Shown in pieces: positions 26,537 to 33,508 of a DNA stretch of 64,000 bases. The stretch is from positions 48,034 through 112,033 of the forward strand of contig NZ_VNIB01000012.1 of assembly GCF_008124615.1 (NCBI RefSeq), written 5' to 3'. This DNA is from Geothermobacter ehrlichii (GTDB lineage: Bacteria; Desulfobacterota; Desulfuromonadia; Desulfuromonadales; Geothermobacteraceae). Position 1 is the first letter of the stretch, and every line of letters starts with the position of its first letter. A model generated the notes under the pieces. The model saw only the letters and a program-made list of their open reading frames with translations. It did no database searches and was not told where the DNA came from. Made by a program: the position numbers and the translations under genes.

Positions 26537-26833
26537 TCAGCAGATCAGGCCGAAGCCGGTCACAACCTTGTCGGCAGCGGCGATCAGGCCGCCGGTGATG
26601 ATGGCGATGAAGCCGGTCATGTACTTGCCCTGGGGCAGAAAGGTCGCGCCGTAAATGACGAGGGCGATGCCGATGACGAAACCGATGGCCCCCTGAAGAC
26701 CCTTGACCACAACGTAGTCGTAGAAGACGTAGCCGAAGGAGTTGGGATCGGTCGGGGCGGTAAAGGCGAACACCGGGCCGGCGATCATGAGAAACGCCAG
26801 CGCCAGTAGCAAAATCAGGGCTTTCCTGTTCAT
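26537..26833 (-). CDS. traA: TraA-like propilin
   Basis: A 98-residue protein with a signal peptide (to about 'GPVFA', residue 23) and two hydrophobic helices (about residues 43-62 and 70-90) joined by a short basic loop 'LPQGKYM'. That is the layout of F-type pilin. The mature subunit would be about 75 residues. It starts four bases inside the preceding dsbC-like gene and is followed by traL, as in F. A closing cysteine at the C-terminus is unusual for F pilin. Confidence 0.85.
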   Translation of the reverse strand: MNRKALILLLALAFLMIAGPVFAFTAPTDPNSFGYVFYDYVVVKGLQGAIGFVIGIALVIYGATFLPQGKYMTGFIAIITGGLIAAADKVVTGFGLIC

Positions 26834-27561
26834 TGGTTGCCTCCTTTTTGATCGAGAATGGTGGCGATCGTCCGGGCGTCTGCCTGAACGCGCTTGCCGT
26901 CGATCCAGATGGTCGGCGTCCCCCGCACGCCGACCGAACCACCGGCCCGCAGATACTCGTCAATCAGGGCGTCCGCCTGGCAATCGCCTGTTTCCGGAAT
27001 GGGCTGGCCATCCAGTCCTCCTGTGTAGACTTCCCGCATGGCCCTCTCCCTGTCCGCGCTGCACAGGATGAATCTGGCCTTGTCCCGTGCGGAGGGATGG
27101 ATCGACTCCAGCGGGAAAAAGAAAACGTGACGGGTGATGTCCTTCCTGCCGGCCAGAACCTGGTCGAGCTGGCGGCAGAAGGGGCAGTCCGGGTCGGTGA
27201 ACTCGACCACCTGAACCGGACCGCTGCCGATGGTCAGGGCCTTCTCCAGCGGCAGCCTGGCGAAGTTGTCCCGGATAATTTCCTCCCTGGCCTGAGCGGT
27301 CAGGTTTTTGCCGTCCGCCGTCCAGATCTCCCCAAAGAACAGGTAGCCCTCGGGAGAGAAGTAGAAGACCTGCGGGCCGGCCCCCACCTGGTACAGACCG
27401 GAAATGGGCGACGGCTTGAAGCTGTCGATCCCGGTCTTGGGCAGGGTCTTGGCAAACAGTTTGAGGGCCTTGCTCAGTTCCTTCTCCGGCGCCTGGTCGG
27501 CGGCCAGAACCGGGGCGGCAGTGGCCGCCAGAAGAGCCAGCAACAGGACGGGCCGCTTCAT
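26830..27561 (-). CDS. DsbC-like periplasmic disulfide isomerase
   Basis: A 243-residue exported protein (signal peptide to about residue 20). Residues ~35-105 match the DsbC dimerisation part, and the thioredoxin fold carries the active site 'DPDCPFCRQL' with Cys126 and Cys129; the cis-Pro loop is 'RGTPTIWIDG'. It should correct disulfides in the many Cys-rich Tra proteins (TraN, TraU and others) encoded downstream. It is coupled by four-base overlaps to the genes on both sides. Confidence 0.9.
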   Translation of the reverse strand: MKRPVLLLALLAATAAPVLAADQAPEKELSKALKLFAKTLPKTGIDSFKPSPISGLYQVGAGPQVFYFSPEGYLFFGEIWTADGKNLTAQAREEIIRDNFARLPLEKALTIGSGPVQVVEFTDPDCPFCRQLDQVLAGRKDITRHVFFFPLESIHPSARDKARFILCSADRERAMREVYTGGLDGQPIPETGDCQADALIDEYLRAGGSVGVRGTPTIWIDGKRVQADARTIATILDQKGGNQ

Positions 27562-28097
27562 CTACTGACCTCCGTGACAACCACCCGGCGGTTGGCCGCC
27601 AGGTCGGTAGCGGACACCGGGCAGCACTCGCCGTGTCCTTCCTGGACAACGACCGTCAGGCCGCGTTCTTTCAGGTAGCCCGCAACGGCGCTTGCCCGCT
27701 GGTCCGACAGTCTCTGGTTGTAGGCTTCGCCTCCCAGCCGGCACGTGTAGCCGTCGACGCGAACGCGCAGACCGGCCGGTATGCCGTCCAGAGCGGATTT
27801 GTCCTGCGCGTCCAGATCCGACCGGTCGAAACCGAACAGGACAACCCATTGCCGTGGGGTAGCTTCGGATTCCGTAGCCGGATTCCGGCCGTTGGCGGCC
27901 ATGCGGATGGTGAGTGGGGGAAGCCGTCGGGTGACCAGCCTGTTGTCGGGGCACCCGTCCTGAATCAGGTAACCCCTGGACGCCGGACTGGAGACGACCG
28001 GGCCAAAGTCCGTGGAGTAGACCTCCCGGCAGACGGTCGCCGCCGTTGCCGGAGCAGCGCAAAGAACAAACAGGCAAATCCATGACAGGCGTCGCAT
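27558..28097 (-). CDS. OmpA-family peptidoglycan-binding protein, first gene of the tra operon
   Basis: A 179-residue exported protein (signal peptide to about residue 19). The C-terminal ~105 residues form an OmpA-like domain: 'WVVLFGFDRSDLDAQDKSAL', 'VRVDGYTCRLGGEAYNQRLSDQRASAV', 'GHGECCPVSATDLAANRRVVV'. The N-terminal ~60 residues have a cysteine pair and no known motif. A role in anchoring the transfer channel to the cell wall fits. It is the first gene of the leftward operon and begins 151 bases from csrA on the other strand. Confidence 0.88.
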   Translation of the reverse strand: MRRLSWICLFVLCAAPATAATVCREVYSTDFGPVVSSPASRGYLIQDGCPDNRLVTRRLPPLTIRMAANGRNPATESEATPRQWVVLFGFDRSDLDAQDKSALDGIPAGLRVRVDGYTCRLGGEAYNQRLSDQRASAVAGYLKERGLTVVVQEGHGECCPVSATDLAANRRVVVTEVSR

Positions 28098-28248
28098 GAA
28101 GCCTCCGGAATCGGGATTTGCCTGGGATATGGGGGTAGGGGGAAGCCAGCGGTAGAAAAAAAGGCCGTTATCTCCAGAACATGGAGTGACACAGAGGTAA
28201 AGGTTGGCGTATTCTAACTCTCTACAATTTCAGGAAGGAGGGGTTCCG
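28098..28248. promoter_or_regulatory. Divergent control region between the tra operon and csrA
   Basis: This 151-base gap must hold promoters for both directions. On the plus strand TACAAT (28223-28228) is a fair -10, but no good -35 is seen at normal spacing. On the minus strand TAGAAT (reverse of 28211-28216) is a fair -10. The csrA ribosome site AGGAAGGAGG and the tra leader's GGA-rich stretch (28127-28145 reads TATCCCAGG... on minus and GGGGGTAGGGGGAAG on plus) contain GGA triplets of the kind CsrA binds. Confidence 0.45.
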
Positions 28249-28404
28249 ATGCTTGTGATTACACGAAAGGAAGGACAGACGGTCAGGATCGGAGGCAATA
28301 TCGTCATCAAGGTGCTTGAATGCCGCCCCGGAGAGATCAAGCTGGGGATAGATGCTCCAAAGACAATCAGAATCGAACGGCAGGACAGGAAAAAGACATC
28401 CTGA
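28249..28404 (+). CDS. csrA: CsrA-type RNA-binding regulator
   Basis: A 51-residue protein, slightly shorter than chromosomal CsrA (about 60-75). It starts with the signature 'MLVITRKEGQTVRIGGNIVIKVLE' pattern and continues with 'IKLGIDAPKTIRIER', but lacks most of the C-terminal helix. CsrA dimers bind GGA motifs in mRNA leaders to block or aid translation. The start at 28249 follows a perfect AGGAAGGAGG; a longer in-frame start at 28204 has no ribosome site. It diverges from the tra operon, which makes control of that operon likely. Confidence 0.93.
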   Translation: MLVITRKEGQTVRIGGNIVIKVLECRPGEIKLGIDAPKTIRIERQDRKKTS

Positions 28405-28476
28405 TCTTCCCATCAAACACAAAGTCCTGTATGTTTAAGGTGTTAGCCATTTTTTGAATTTACATCAGGAGAGAGC

Positions 28477-28752
28477 ATGACTAAGGCCGATATTGTTGAG
28501 AATGTCAGTACCAGGGCAGGACTCACCCAGAAGGACGCCGCAGAAGCGGTTGAGGAGGTTCTTGAACTCATAAAATCGACGCTTACCCAAGGCGAAGACG
28601 TCAAAATTACCGGTTTTGGAAAGTTTCAGGTAAGAAACAAGCAATCAAGGGTCGGTCGCAACCCTCATACAGGAGAACAAATAGAAATTTCCGCTCGAAG
28701 GGTGCTTGTATTTAAGCCAAGTCCGTCATTAAAAGAACTTCTAAACAAATAA
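28477..28752 (+). CDS. IHF/HU-family DNA-bending protein
   Basis: A 91-residue member of the HU/IHF family: 'MTKADIVENVSTRAGLTQKDA' start, 'VKITGFGKFQVRNKQSRVGRNP' beta arm with the proline that inserts into DNA, and 'ARRVLVFKPS' end. The arm sequence is closer to IHF-alpha than to HU. A ribosome site CAGGAGAGAG precedes it. It is probably used in the element's own replication, recombination or transfer complexes. It follows csrA in the same direction after 72 bases. Confidence 0.92.
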   Translation: MTKADIVENVSTRAGLTQKDAAEAVEEVLELIKSTLTQGEDVKITGFGKFQVRNKQSRVGRNPHTGEQIEISARRVLVFKPSPSLKELLNK

Positions 28753-28780
28753 TCAATAACTCTAGAAAACAATTCTGGTT

Positions 28781-29035
28781 TCAACTGAAAATATCGTCAA
28801 TGTTTGACTTCGACTTTTCCTTTTCTACGATGCCGTGGATCTTTGTTTCACTTTGCCGTTGAAATGACACCGACTCCGTGAGGGCCAGCAACAACTGCTG
28901 GCCCTCTTTCGTATCCAGGTAATGGCGCAACGCCTCCACGACGAACATCGACTGTTTGCGAACCCTGCTCAGCCTGTCCAGGGCGGACAGAATCGCGTCG
29001 TCATAGAGCGTCAACCGGATCAGTCTCTGGGCCAT
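28781..29035 (-). CDS. parR: ParR-like partition adaptor
   Basis: An 84-residue protein that begins with a ribbon-helix-helix-like segment ('RLIRLTLYDDAILSALDRLSRVRKQ') and ends in a flexible, charged tail with 'KSNIDDIFS'. It lies nine bases downstream of the ParM-like gene, in the same operon. In type II partition systems ParR binds the centromere and couples it to the ParM filament; the conserved small C-terminal motif fits the ParM-binding part. Family assignment rests on size, fold pattern and neighbour rather than on strong identity. Confidence 0.7.
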   Translation of the reverse strand: MAQRLIRLTLYDDAILSALDRLSRVRKQSMFVVEALRHYLDTKEGQQLLLALTESVSFQRQSETKIHGIVEKEKSKSNIDDIFS

Positions 29036-29044
29036 GAACGCCTC

Positions 29045-29917
29045 CTAGCCTTCGGCCAGGGCAAAGCCAAGGGCGTTGGCGAATTCTGGCTCCGGTAGAA
29101 TCTCGATGGCCACCTTCCTGGCGCTGATAACGTCCCGGATCAGGGTTGCGCCGCCTCCGAAAATCAGCACGGTTTCAAACGATGCCTTGAGGCCGAGATG
29201 GGCCTGCAGCTCCCCGTGTATGTCCCGCAGAATATCCTCGATGTAGGCTTTGGCAGCCGTTTCGATTTCATCGCTGATGTCGTGGCGTTCAAACCCATAC
29301 TGGACATATCCCCGCTCAATCAGGTAGCTGATTTCGACCGGAGTGAAGGTTCTGGACGGAGCCAGGTCACGAATGGCCGGCAGAAGCAGCTGCGTCGCCA
29401 TCTGGTGAACGCCCCGCTTGTAAAAGGTGTCGCCGTAGATGATCGAGCGGGATTCGCCTTCCACCAGCGTGAAGATGACCGTGTTGAAGCCGATATCGAC
29501 GGCGAGAATGTTGCCGGCGCGGTCCTGGTTCTGGCTGAGGAACAGACGGACACCACCCAGTCCCTGGGGAAGAACCCGCACTTCCGGCCAGCCTGATGCA
29601 TTGAGAACCTTGGTCAGGGTCTGCACCACGCCTGCGGGCTTATCCTTCTCAGCAACCCAGGCACCATAGGGCAGGCCAACAACAAGAGATTCGCCGGTTG
29701 GCACCCTGGCGACAGAAGCCGCCTCTTCAACGAAGGCAGGATAGTGATGTACCAGGTCTTCCAGAGTCTTGAGGTAGCTCGACCCTGCCGTGAGTAAGGC
29801 GTCCTCCCCAACCACAAGACCGTCATGGCCGCGACGGTAGGCCGACACGATCCGCCCCTTGTTGTCCCCGTGAACCCATTTCAGGGAAGAAAATCCTAGG
29901 TCACAGACGAATGCCAT
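29045..29917 (-). CDS. parM: ParM/StbA-like actin-type partition ATPase
   Basis: A 290-residue actin-fold protein. Phosphate-1 motif 'CDLGFSSLKWV' at residue 5, phosphate-2 motif 'AVDIGFNTVIF' near residue 139, and adenosine motif 'VLIFGGGATLI' near 248 are all visible. ParM-type proteins form filaments that push plasmid copies apart. The ATG follows AAGGAG. The upstream region holds a cluster of short repeats that could be the centromere and operator. The gene indicates that the element has, or had, a low-copy plasmid state. Confidence 0.88.
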   Translation of the reverse strand: MAFVCDLGFSSLKWVHGDNKGRIVSAYRRGHDGLVVGEDALLTAGSSYLKTLEDLVHHYPAFVEEAASVARVPTGESLVVGLPYGAWVAEKDKPAGVVQTLTKVLNASGWPEVRVLPQGLGGVRLFLSQNQDRAGNILAVDIGFNTVIFTLVEGESRSIIYGDTFYKRGVHQMATQLLLPAIRDLAPSRTFTPVEISYLIERGYVQYGFERHDISDEIETAAKAYIEDILRDIHGELQAHLGLKASFETVLIFGGGATLIRDVISARKVAIEILPEPEFANALGFALAEG

Positions 29918-29929
29918 GATGTAGCTCCT

Positions 29930-30030
29930 TTCGTTGCCTTTGTTGGCAACGTTGCCCTGCTTGGCTACATGGCTGGCAACATCCTGATAAACAAATCAGC
30001 AGGAAGCAGCCAAACTTGGCTACGTTGCCA
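29930..30030. promoter_or_regulatory. Candidate parC centromere/operator upstream of parM
   Basis: Short repeats are clustered: GTTGCC (29933-29938, 29951-29956, 30024-30029), TTGGCAAC (29943-29950), TTGGCTAC (29961-29968, 30016-30023) and CTGGCAAC (29973-29980). Two near-identical 14-mers, TTGGCAACGTTGCC and TTGGCTACGTTGCC, start at 29943 and 30016. Several copies are palindromic. In ParMR systems the centromere lies upstream of parM and also serves as operator. Confidence 0.6.
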
Positions 30031-30163
30031 TTTTTGTTGACATGCTCTTGCCTGGGAGATGGGGAGGGAGGGAAGGTTTTGTTTCATGTTTGGTTCCATT
30101 GAAAAAAGCGCCTTAGCCCAGTATATTGAATTGAATCGGATATAGGGCCACACCATACTTGGT

Positions 30164-30192
30164 GTCTTCCCCACGCCCGTGGGGGTGTTTTC
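30164..30192 (+). repeat. Solitary CRISPR-repeat-like sequence (type I-E class)
   Basis: The core CCCCACGCCCGTGGGG (30169-30184) is a 7-bp palindromic stem, preceded by GTCTT and followed by GTGTTTTC. That flank-stem-flank pattern is the one known from type I-E repeats of the GTCTTCCCC...GGGGTGTTTC class. There is only one copy; no second repeat, spacer array or cas gene is visible. The same hairpin could act as a weak terminator. Confidence 0.5.
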
Positions 30193-30281
30193 GTTGATGA
30201 AAAAGGTAGCGCCGGGTATCCTTCAATAAAGAAAGATCAAAGATCGCTTTTCGATCGCACCGGAGAACAAGGGAGGCTTCA

Positions 30282-30440
30282 ATGCCAAGATCAGAAGAAG
30301 CGAAGAAATACTCCGAGAAAGTGAAGGAAATCCTCTCGCGACAGCAGCCGATGTCGTTCGAGGAGTTCCGCGAGCAGTCGAGGAAGGTGCTGGCGAACGC
30401 CAAGCCTATCCTGCGCCGCCCGCTCCCGCCGAAAAAGTAG
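30282..30440 (+). CDS. Small basic hypothetical protein (52 residues)
   Basis: The frame opens with ATG at 30282 after a good ribosome site (GGGAGG, six bases upstream) and ends at TAG 30438-30440. The product starts 'MPRSEEAKKYSEKVKEIL', has 'PMSFEEFREQSRKVL' in the middle and ends 'LRRPLPPKK'. It is very basic, helical and without cysteine. It lies between the CRISPR-repeat-like sequence and a structured non-coding stretch. No family is recognised; it could be a DNA-binding or inhibitor-type small protein. Confidence 0.6.
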   Translation: MPRSEEAKKYSEKVKEILSRQQPMSFEEFREQSRKVLANAKPILRRPLPPKK

Positions 30441-30790
30441 ATGACGCCCGCCAGCATTTCCACGACGATTTCCTTCCCACCGGTTACCTGAAAAACTGGC
30501 GGGCGGTGCCAAACCAGCCGTCAAATGTTATAAAAACGACCCTCCTGTCCTCTATTTACTCTAACGCTCCATAGAGGCAGGTGGCACTATTAGGAAATCT
30601 ATCAGCCTCCTACCCAACCTGCGCCCCAACAGCAGTATGGAGTCCTATGGCTGCTTGAGTCCAGACAGGACAGGGCAGCTACCACCTAGGCCGTTCGCAA
30701 AATTCAGGGTTATGTGCTTTCAGGGGAATCTGTGGGCTGTAACAGAGCAGCCAGGGGAAGAAACTCTGTGAGAAGGTCAAAGCGCAGGCA
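30441..30790. other. Gene-free stretch rich in potential RNA structure
   Basis: No gene is seen in these 350 bases. Several pairings are visible: CCTCTAT (30549-30555) with ATAGAGG (30571-30577); AGGTGG near 30578 with CCACCT near 30685; and GCAG/CTGC arms around 30632-30652. The composition is even and differs from coding DNA nearby. It could hold a small regulatory RNA, or a transfer or accessory origin. Confidence 0.4.
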
Positions 30791-30848
30791 ATAAAAAACC
30801 CACCAAAGTGTGCATAGCCGCAAGCGGCCAGAGGCATGGCGGGTGTGT
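30791..30848 (-). terminator. Terminator of the leftward regulator operon
   Basis: Read on the minus strand, ACCCGCCA (from 30844-30837) pairs with TGGTGGGT (from 30805-30798) with one mismatch, with an inner hairpin CCGCTTGCGG, followed by TTTTTTATT. It lies 45 bases past the stop at 30893. Confidence 0.75.
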
Positions 30849-30892
30849 TAAGCAAACCTATACTCTAAATCCGGCACCACCGCAAGTCCTTT

Positions 30893-31300
30893 CTACAAAT
30901 CCAATGCCTTTCGGCTCTTCCCCCTCCGGATGTCATAAGCGATGGCCCTAATCCGCTCGACCTGCTTCCGTCCAAGCTCAACGCCCAGATAGTCGTGGAC
31001 TCTCTGCATAACGTCCTGCACAAACACCCTCTCCCCTTTCTTGGCCTCCAGGTAGCAAGACAGGGCATACCTCTCGGCCCTGCTCAAATCCCCCTCCTGA
31101 AGGATTTTCAGCCGGTATCCGCGTGGAAGAGGGGCCAGCATCTTTCTCATGTACCAGGCCCGGCCCCGGACATGGGAAAGAATCACCAGTCCCTTCAGGT
31201 CGAGTTCGGACACGGGATCGTCAATGATCCCGTCCCTGTGCAGCCGTTCGACAATGGAGGCGGGAAGATCGACCAGCTCCGCCGCTTCTTTCAGGGTCAT
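30893..31300 (-). CDS. Putative helix-turn-helix regulator
   Basis: A 135-residue basic protein. It starts with 'MTLKEAAELVDLPASIVERLHRDGIIDDPV', which reads like a MerR/excisionase-type winged helix start, followed by helical and very basic segments ('RKQVERIRAIAYDIRRGKSRK'). It is the third gene of a leftward operon (sigma-like protein, XRE protein, this one) and is followed by a terminator. Control of replication or transfer is a fair guess from the place; the exact family is not recognised. Confidence 0.65.
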   Translation of the reverse strand: MTLKEAAELVDLPASIVERLHRDGIIDDPVSELDLKGLVILSHVRGRAWYMRKMLAPLPRGYRLKILQEGDLSRAERYALSCYLEAKKGERVFVQDVMQRVHDYLGVELGRKQVERIRAIAYDIRRGKSRKALDL

Positions 31301-31314
31301 CCCAGGCTACCGTG

Positions 31315-31761
31315 TCAACACGCAATCCGGTCGATCTCGTCTTCGTAGGCGTCGGTCGACGCGAGAAGTTCCACCAGATCGCGCACGATCTGCTCGACTT
31401 GCCGCTTGCTGGCGCCGGAAACGACCGCCCGCTCATAGGCCAGCGTCATCAGCTTCCCAAGCCTCGATGCCGTATGCAGGGGAGCCTGCCGGGCGATTTC
31501 CGCAGCGACGCTCTGTAGCACCAGTGGCCTGTACGGCAACGGTTCCGATTTCTTCACGTCGGAAAAACCAAGAATCCAGTTCGGCTCTACGCCTTCCCTT
31601 TTGCACAACCGGGTCAGAAATTCGGTGTCTGGCCGCCTCCTGTCGTTTTCGTAGCAGCTCAGGGTGTTGGGATGGACTCCCAGTCCTTCCGCGAAGGCAG
31701 CCAGCGACCGTTTGCCACGCAGCATCCGTATTCTTTCGCCCACGGTATTAGCCTGCCACAT
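31315..31761 (-). CDS. XRE-family transcriptional regulator
   Basis: A 148-residue protein with an N-terminal HTH: 'VGERIRMLRGKRSLAAFAEGLGVHPNTLSCYENDRRRPDTEFLTRLC' region (about residues 7-55), then a helical part that could dimerise. The start at 31761 is chosen because GGAGG lies five bases before it; in-frame starts at 31773 and 31776 overlap the upstream gene. The HTH is of the same kind as in the S24 repressor at 33849 ('LEIHPNTLMRYEKGG'), so both may read related operators. Confidence 0.85.
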   Translation of the reverse strand: MWQANTVGERIRMLRGKRSLAAFAEGLGVHPNTLSCYENDRRRPDTEFLTRLCKREGVEPNWILGFSDVKKSEPLPYRPLVLQSVAAEIARQAPLHTASRLGKLMTLAYERAVVSGASKRQVEQIVRDLVELLASTDAYEDEIDRIAC

Positions 31762-31772
31762 GCCGACCTCCA

Positions 31773-32408
31773 TCAAGCAGCTTCGGGTTTTTCCGTCTTT
31801 TCAATGCCTTGCCTGCAAGGCTGAACGAAAGCTGTTTCTCCATATTCCAGATCCTGGAGCCTGATTTTTAGCTGACCGCTTTCCACCAGCCTGGAGAGCC
31901 GCTGATAGGCCCTGCTCAGGGTTTGCCGGACATTGGCCGGTGTGCAGCCGAGAATCCTGGCGATCTCCCTGATTCCCCTTCGCCCGCCATCAAGGCCAAT
32001 GGCCATCCCGAGAACCCGGCTTTCCTTCTGGGTGAGGAACCTGCTGATCATCCAAAACAGACGGTCCATGTCGATACGATCCGTGATGGAAGGCGGACGT
32101 GCCTCGACACGGTCCAGACCATCCTCGGACGAACAGAGGGTAGAGGGTGGCGATGACGATCCTGAATGGTGTGCCGACTCGGGATGCGGCGTCACAGAGC
32201 TGATTTTCGACCGGAGCGTGACCCAGAAGCAGGCCGCGAACGGAATTTCGCGTTCTGAGGCGATTCTGGCCGCGATAAGCGCCGCCTCGAAAGCATCCTG
32301 CATGAAATCCTCTTGGTCGTAGGGGACAAACGGAAGGTACTTGCGGATGTGCCCCCTGATGGCGTGGGCGTTGCGGTTAACCCAGGTCACGGCGTCTTCG
32401 GCTGTCAT
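31773..32408 (-). CDS. Sigma-70-like regulator (region 2 and region 4)
   Basis: A 211-residue protein. Residues ~15-60 look like sigma region 2 ('YDQEDFMQDAFEAALIAAR', 'ACFWVTLRSKI'). Residues ~118-165 form a region-4 helix-turn-helix ('LTQKESRVLGMAIGLDGGRRGIREIARILGCTPANVRQTLSRAYQRL', shown here in short). A Ser/Pro-rich linker joins them. A strong ribosome site GGGGAGG precedes the ATG. It starts next to the replication origin. It could be a dedicated sigma factor for the element's transfer genes. Confidence 0.7.
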   Translation of the reverse strand: MTAEDAVTWVNRNAHAIRGHIRKYLPFVPYDQEDFMQDAFEAALIAARIASEREIPFAACFWVTLRSKISSVTPHPESAHHSGSSSPPSTLCSSEDGLDRVEARPPSITDRIDMDRLFWMISRFLTQKESRVLGMAIGLDGGRRGIREIARILGCTPANVRQTLSRAYQRLSRLVESGQLKIRLQDLEYGETAFVQPCRQGIEKTEKPEAA

Positions 32409-32527
32409 TTGGGCCTCCCCTATATATATGGTTAAAGAATGGTTATATTATCTTCAGCGATTCCAGACTTTTTCGAGCGCAACTTTTTGAAATTACTCAA
32501 CAAAAAAGTTATCCACATCCAGAGTTC
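32409..32527. promoter_or_regulatory. AT-rich origin segment with DnaA box
   Basis: The stretch has TATATATATGG (32421-32431), TTATATTAT (32443-32451), the motif TTCAGCGATTCCAGA (32453-32467) and a perfect DnaA box TTATCCACA (32509-32517), directly before the iterons. This is the usual build of a plasmid origin: melting region, DnaA box, iterons. It should also hold the promoter of the leftward sigma-like gene. Confidence 0.8.
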
Positions 32528-32682
32528 GGTGGGTCAATTGTCGATACTCTGGTGGGTCAATTGTCGATACCCGGTGGGTCATTTATCGATACCTGGTGGG
32601 TCAATCGTCGATACTCGGTGGGTCATTTGTCGATAGTTGGTGGGTCAATCGTCGATACCCGGTGGGTCAATCGTCGATATCC
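32528..32682. repeat. Seven 22-bp iterons of the replication origin
   Basis: Seven direct repeats begin at 32528, 32551, 32573, 32595, 32617, 32639 and 32661. The consensus is GGTGGGTCAATYGTCGATAC plus two variable bases; copies three and five have ATTT in place of AATY. Spacing is 22 bases except for 23 after the first. They lie directly after the stop of the TrfA-type initiator gene, which should bind them. Confidence 0.95.
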
Positions 32683-32683
32683 C

Positions 32684-33508
32684 TCACCGCTTCCTGTGGA
32701 CAACTATCACTCCCCGACGAATCTCCCATCTTTCCAGGAACCCAACCTCAACCAGGGCGTTCAGGGCCGACTTGAGCAGCCGGTTGAACTCCTTGGGTGA
32801 ACTCTTGCTGCCGCAAAGCTTCTGAAGGGTCTCGACCTTTACGGGATACGGCTCCCGATGGCTCGCCCAGTAGCTGTGGAGCTTGGTGGCGATTCCCTGC
32901 GGCAGGGCCTTGCGCTGCTCCAGGTCGATTAGCGTGAATTCATGGTCGGAAAACAGCCGGCTCAACACCGGAGACATGCGTACTTCCCAGAGATAGAGCG
33001 GCGTGTATTTTTCGGGATCGACGTACTCAAACCCGTCGACCAGGCTGACCACCACGCTTCCGATACGGTGCGACGTGATATGGACGGCGGTGGCCGTCAG
33101 GCGGGAGAGGCAGGTCTTGAGGTGGTGATAGCCCCATTTGTTGACGTGCCATCCAATCGACTTCAGGAACGAATAGGGCGTGAAAAAGATGGTCTGTCCC
33201 AGGGCCTGTTCCCTGGCCAGCTGCAGGAGCCGGAACCAGACCAGCTCATCGTCCTGGCGCAATTCCTCGCCCCGGTAGGTGATCTCGCCACCACCGGTCA
33301 CGACGATAGGCTCGTCCCTGAACCAGATCCTTGGCTGTCTGTGGTTTCTGGCCGTGAAGAGCGCCGACCGGACAATCTCGTTCGGCGTGGCGGCCTTCTC
33401 GTCGGCCCACTCCGGCAGGTACTTGGGGCCATCTTCCATTTCCCTTTTCAGGCGGTTGAGGATGGCCATGATGTCCCTGTCCAGCGGTGGCCTGGTTGAA
33501 TCACCCAT
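32684..33508 (-). CDS. trfA: TrfA-type plasmid replication initiator
   Basis: A 274-residue protein with the TrfA landmarks 'LPEWADEKAATPNEIVRSALFTARN', cited here in part, then 'ITYRGEELRQDDELVWFRLLQLAR', 'FTPYSFLKSIGW' and 'LSRLTATAVHIT'. The two winged-helix halves of this family bind iterons and help load the host helicase. The start at 33508 is chosen because it is coupled to a short upstream frame (ATGGGTGA overlap) and has GAGGCGG upstream. An in-frame start at 33559 is possible. The gene ends one base before the last iteron. Confidence 0.85.
   Translation of the reverse strand: MGDSTRPPLDRDIMAILNRLKREMEDGPKYLPEWADEKAATPNEIVRSALFTARNHRQPRIWFRDEPIVVTGGGEITYRGEELRQDDELVWFRLLQLAREQALGQTIFFTPYSFLKSIGWHVNKWGYHHLKTCLSRLTATAVHITSHRIGSVVVSLVDGFEYVDPEKYTPLYLWEVRMSPVLSRLFSDHEFTLIDLEQRKALPQGIATKLHSYWASHREPYPVKVETLQKLCGSKSSPKEFNRLLKSALNALVEVGFLERWEIRRGVIVVHRKR

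Noticed and set aside
30164..30192. A CRISPR array
   Set aside because: Only one repeat-like unit exists; there are no spacers and no cas genes. It is reported as a solitary repeat-like sequence only.
32528..32682. CRISPR array or coding repeats in the seven 22-bp units
   Set aside because: Repeats are contiguous without spacers and lie between a DnaA box and a TrfA-type gene; they are iterons. The open frames across them give only a repeated artefact peptide.
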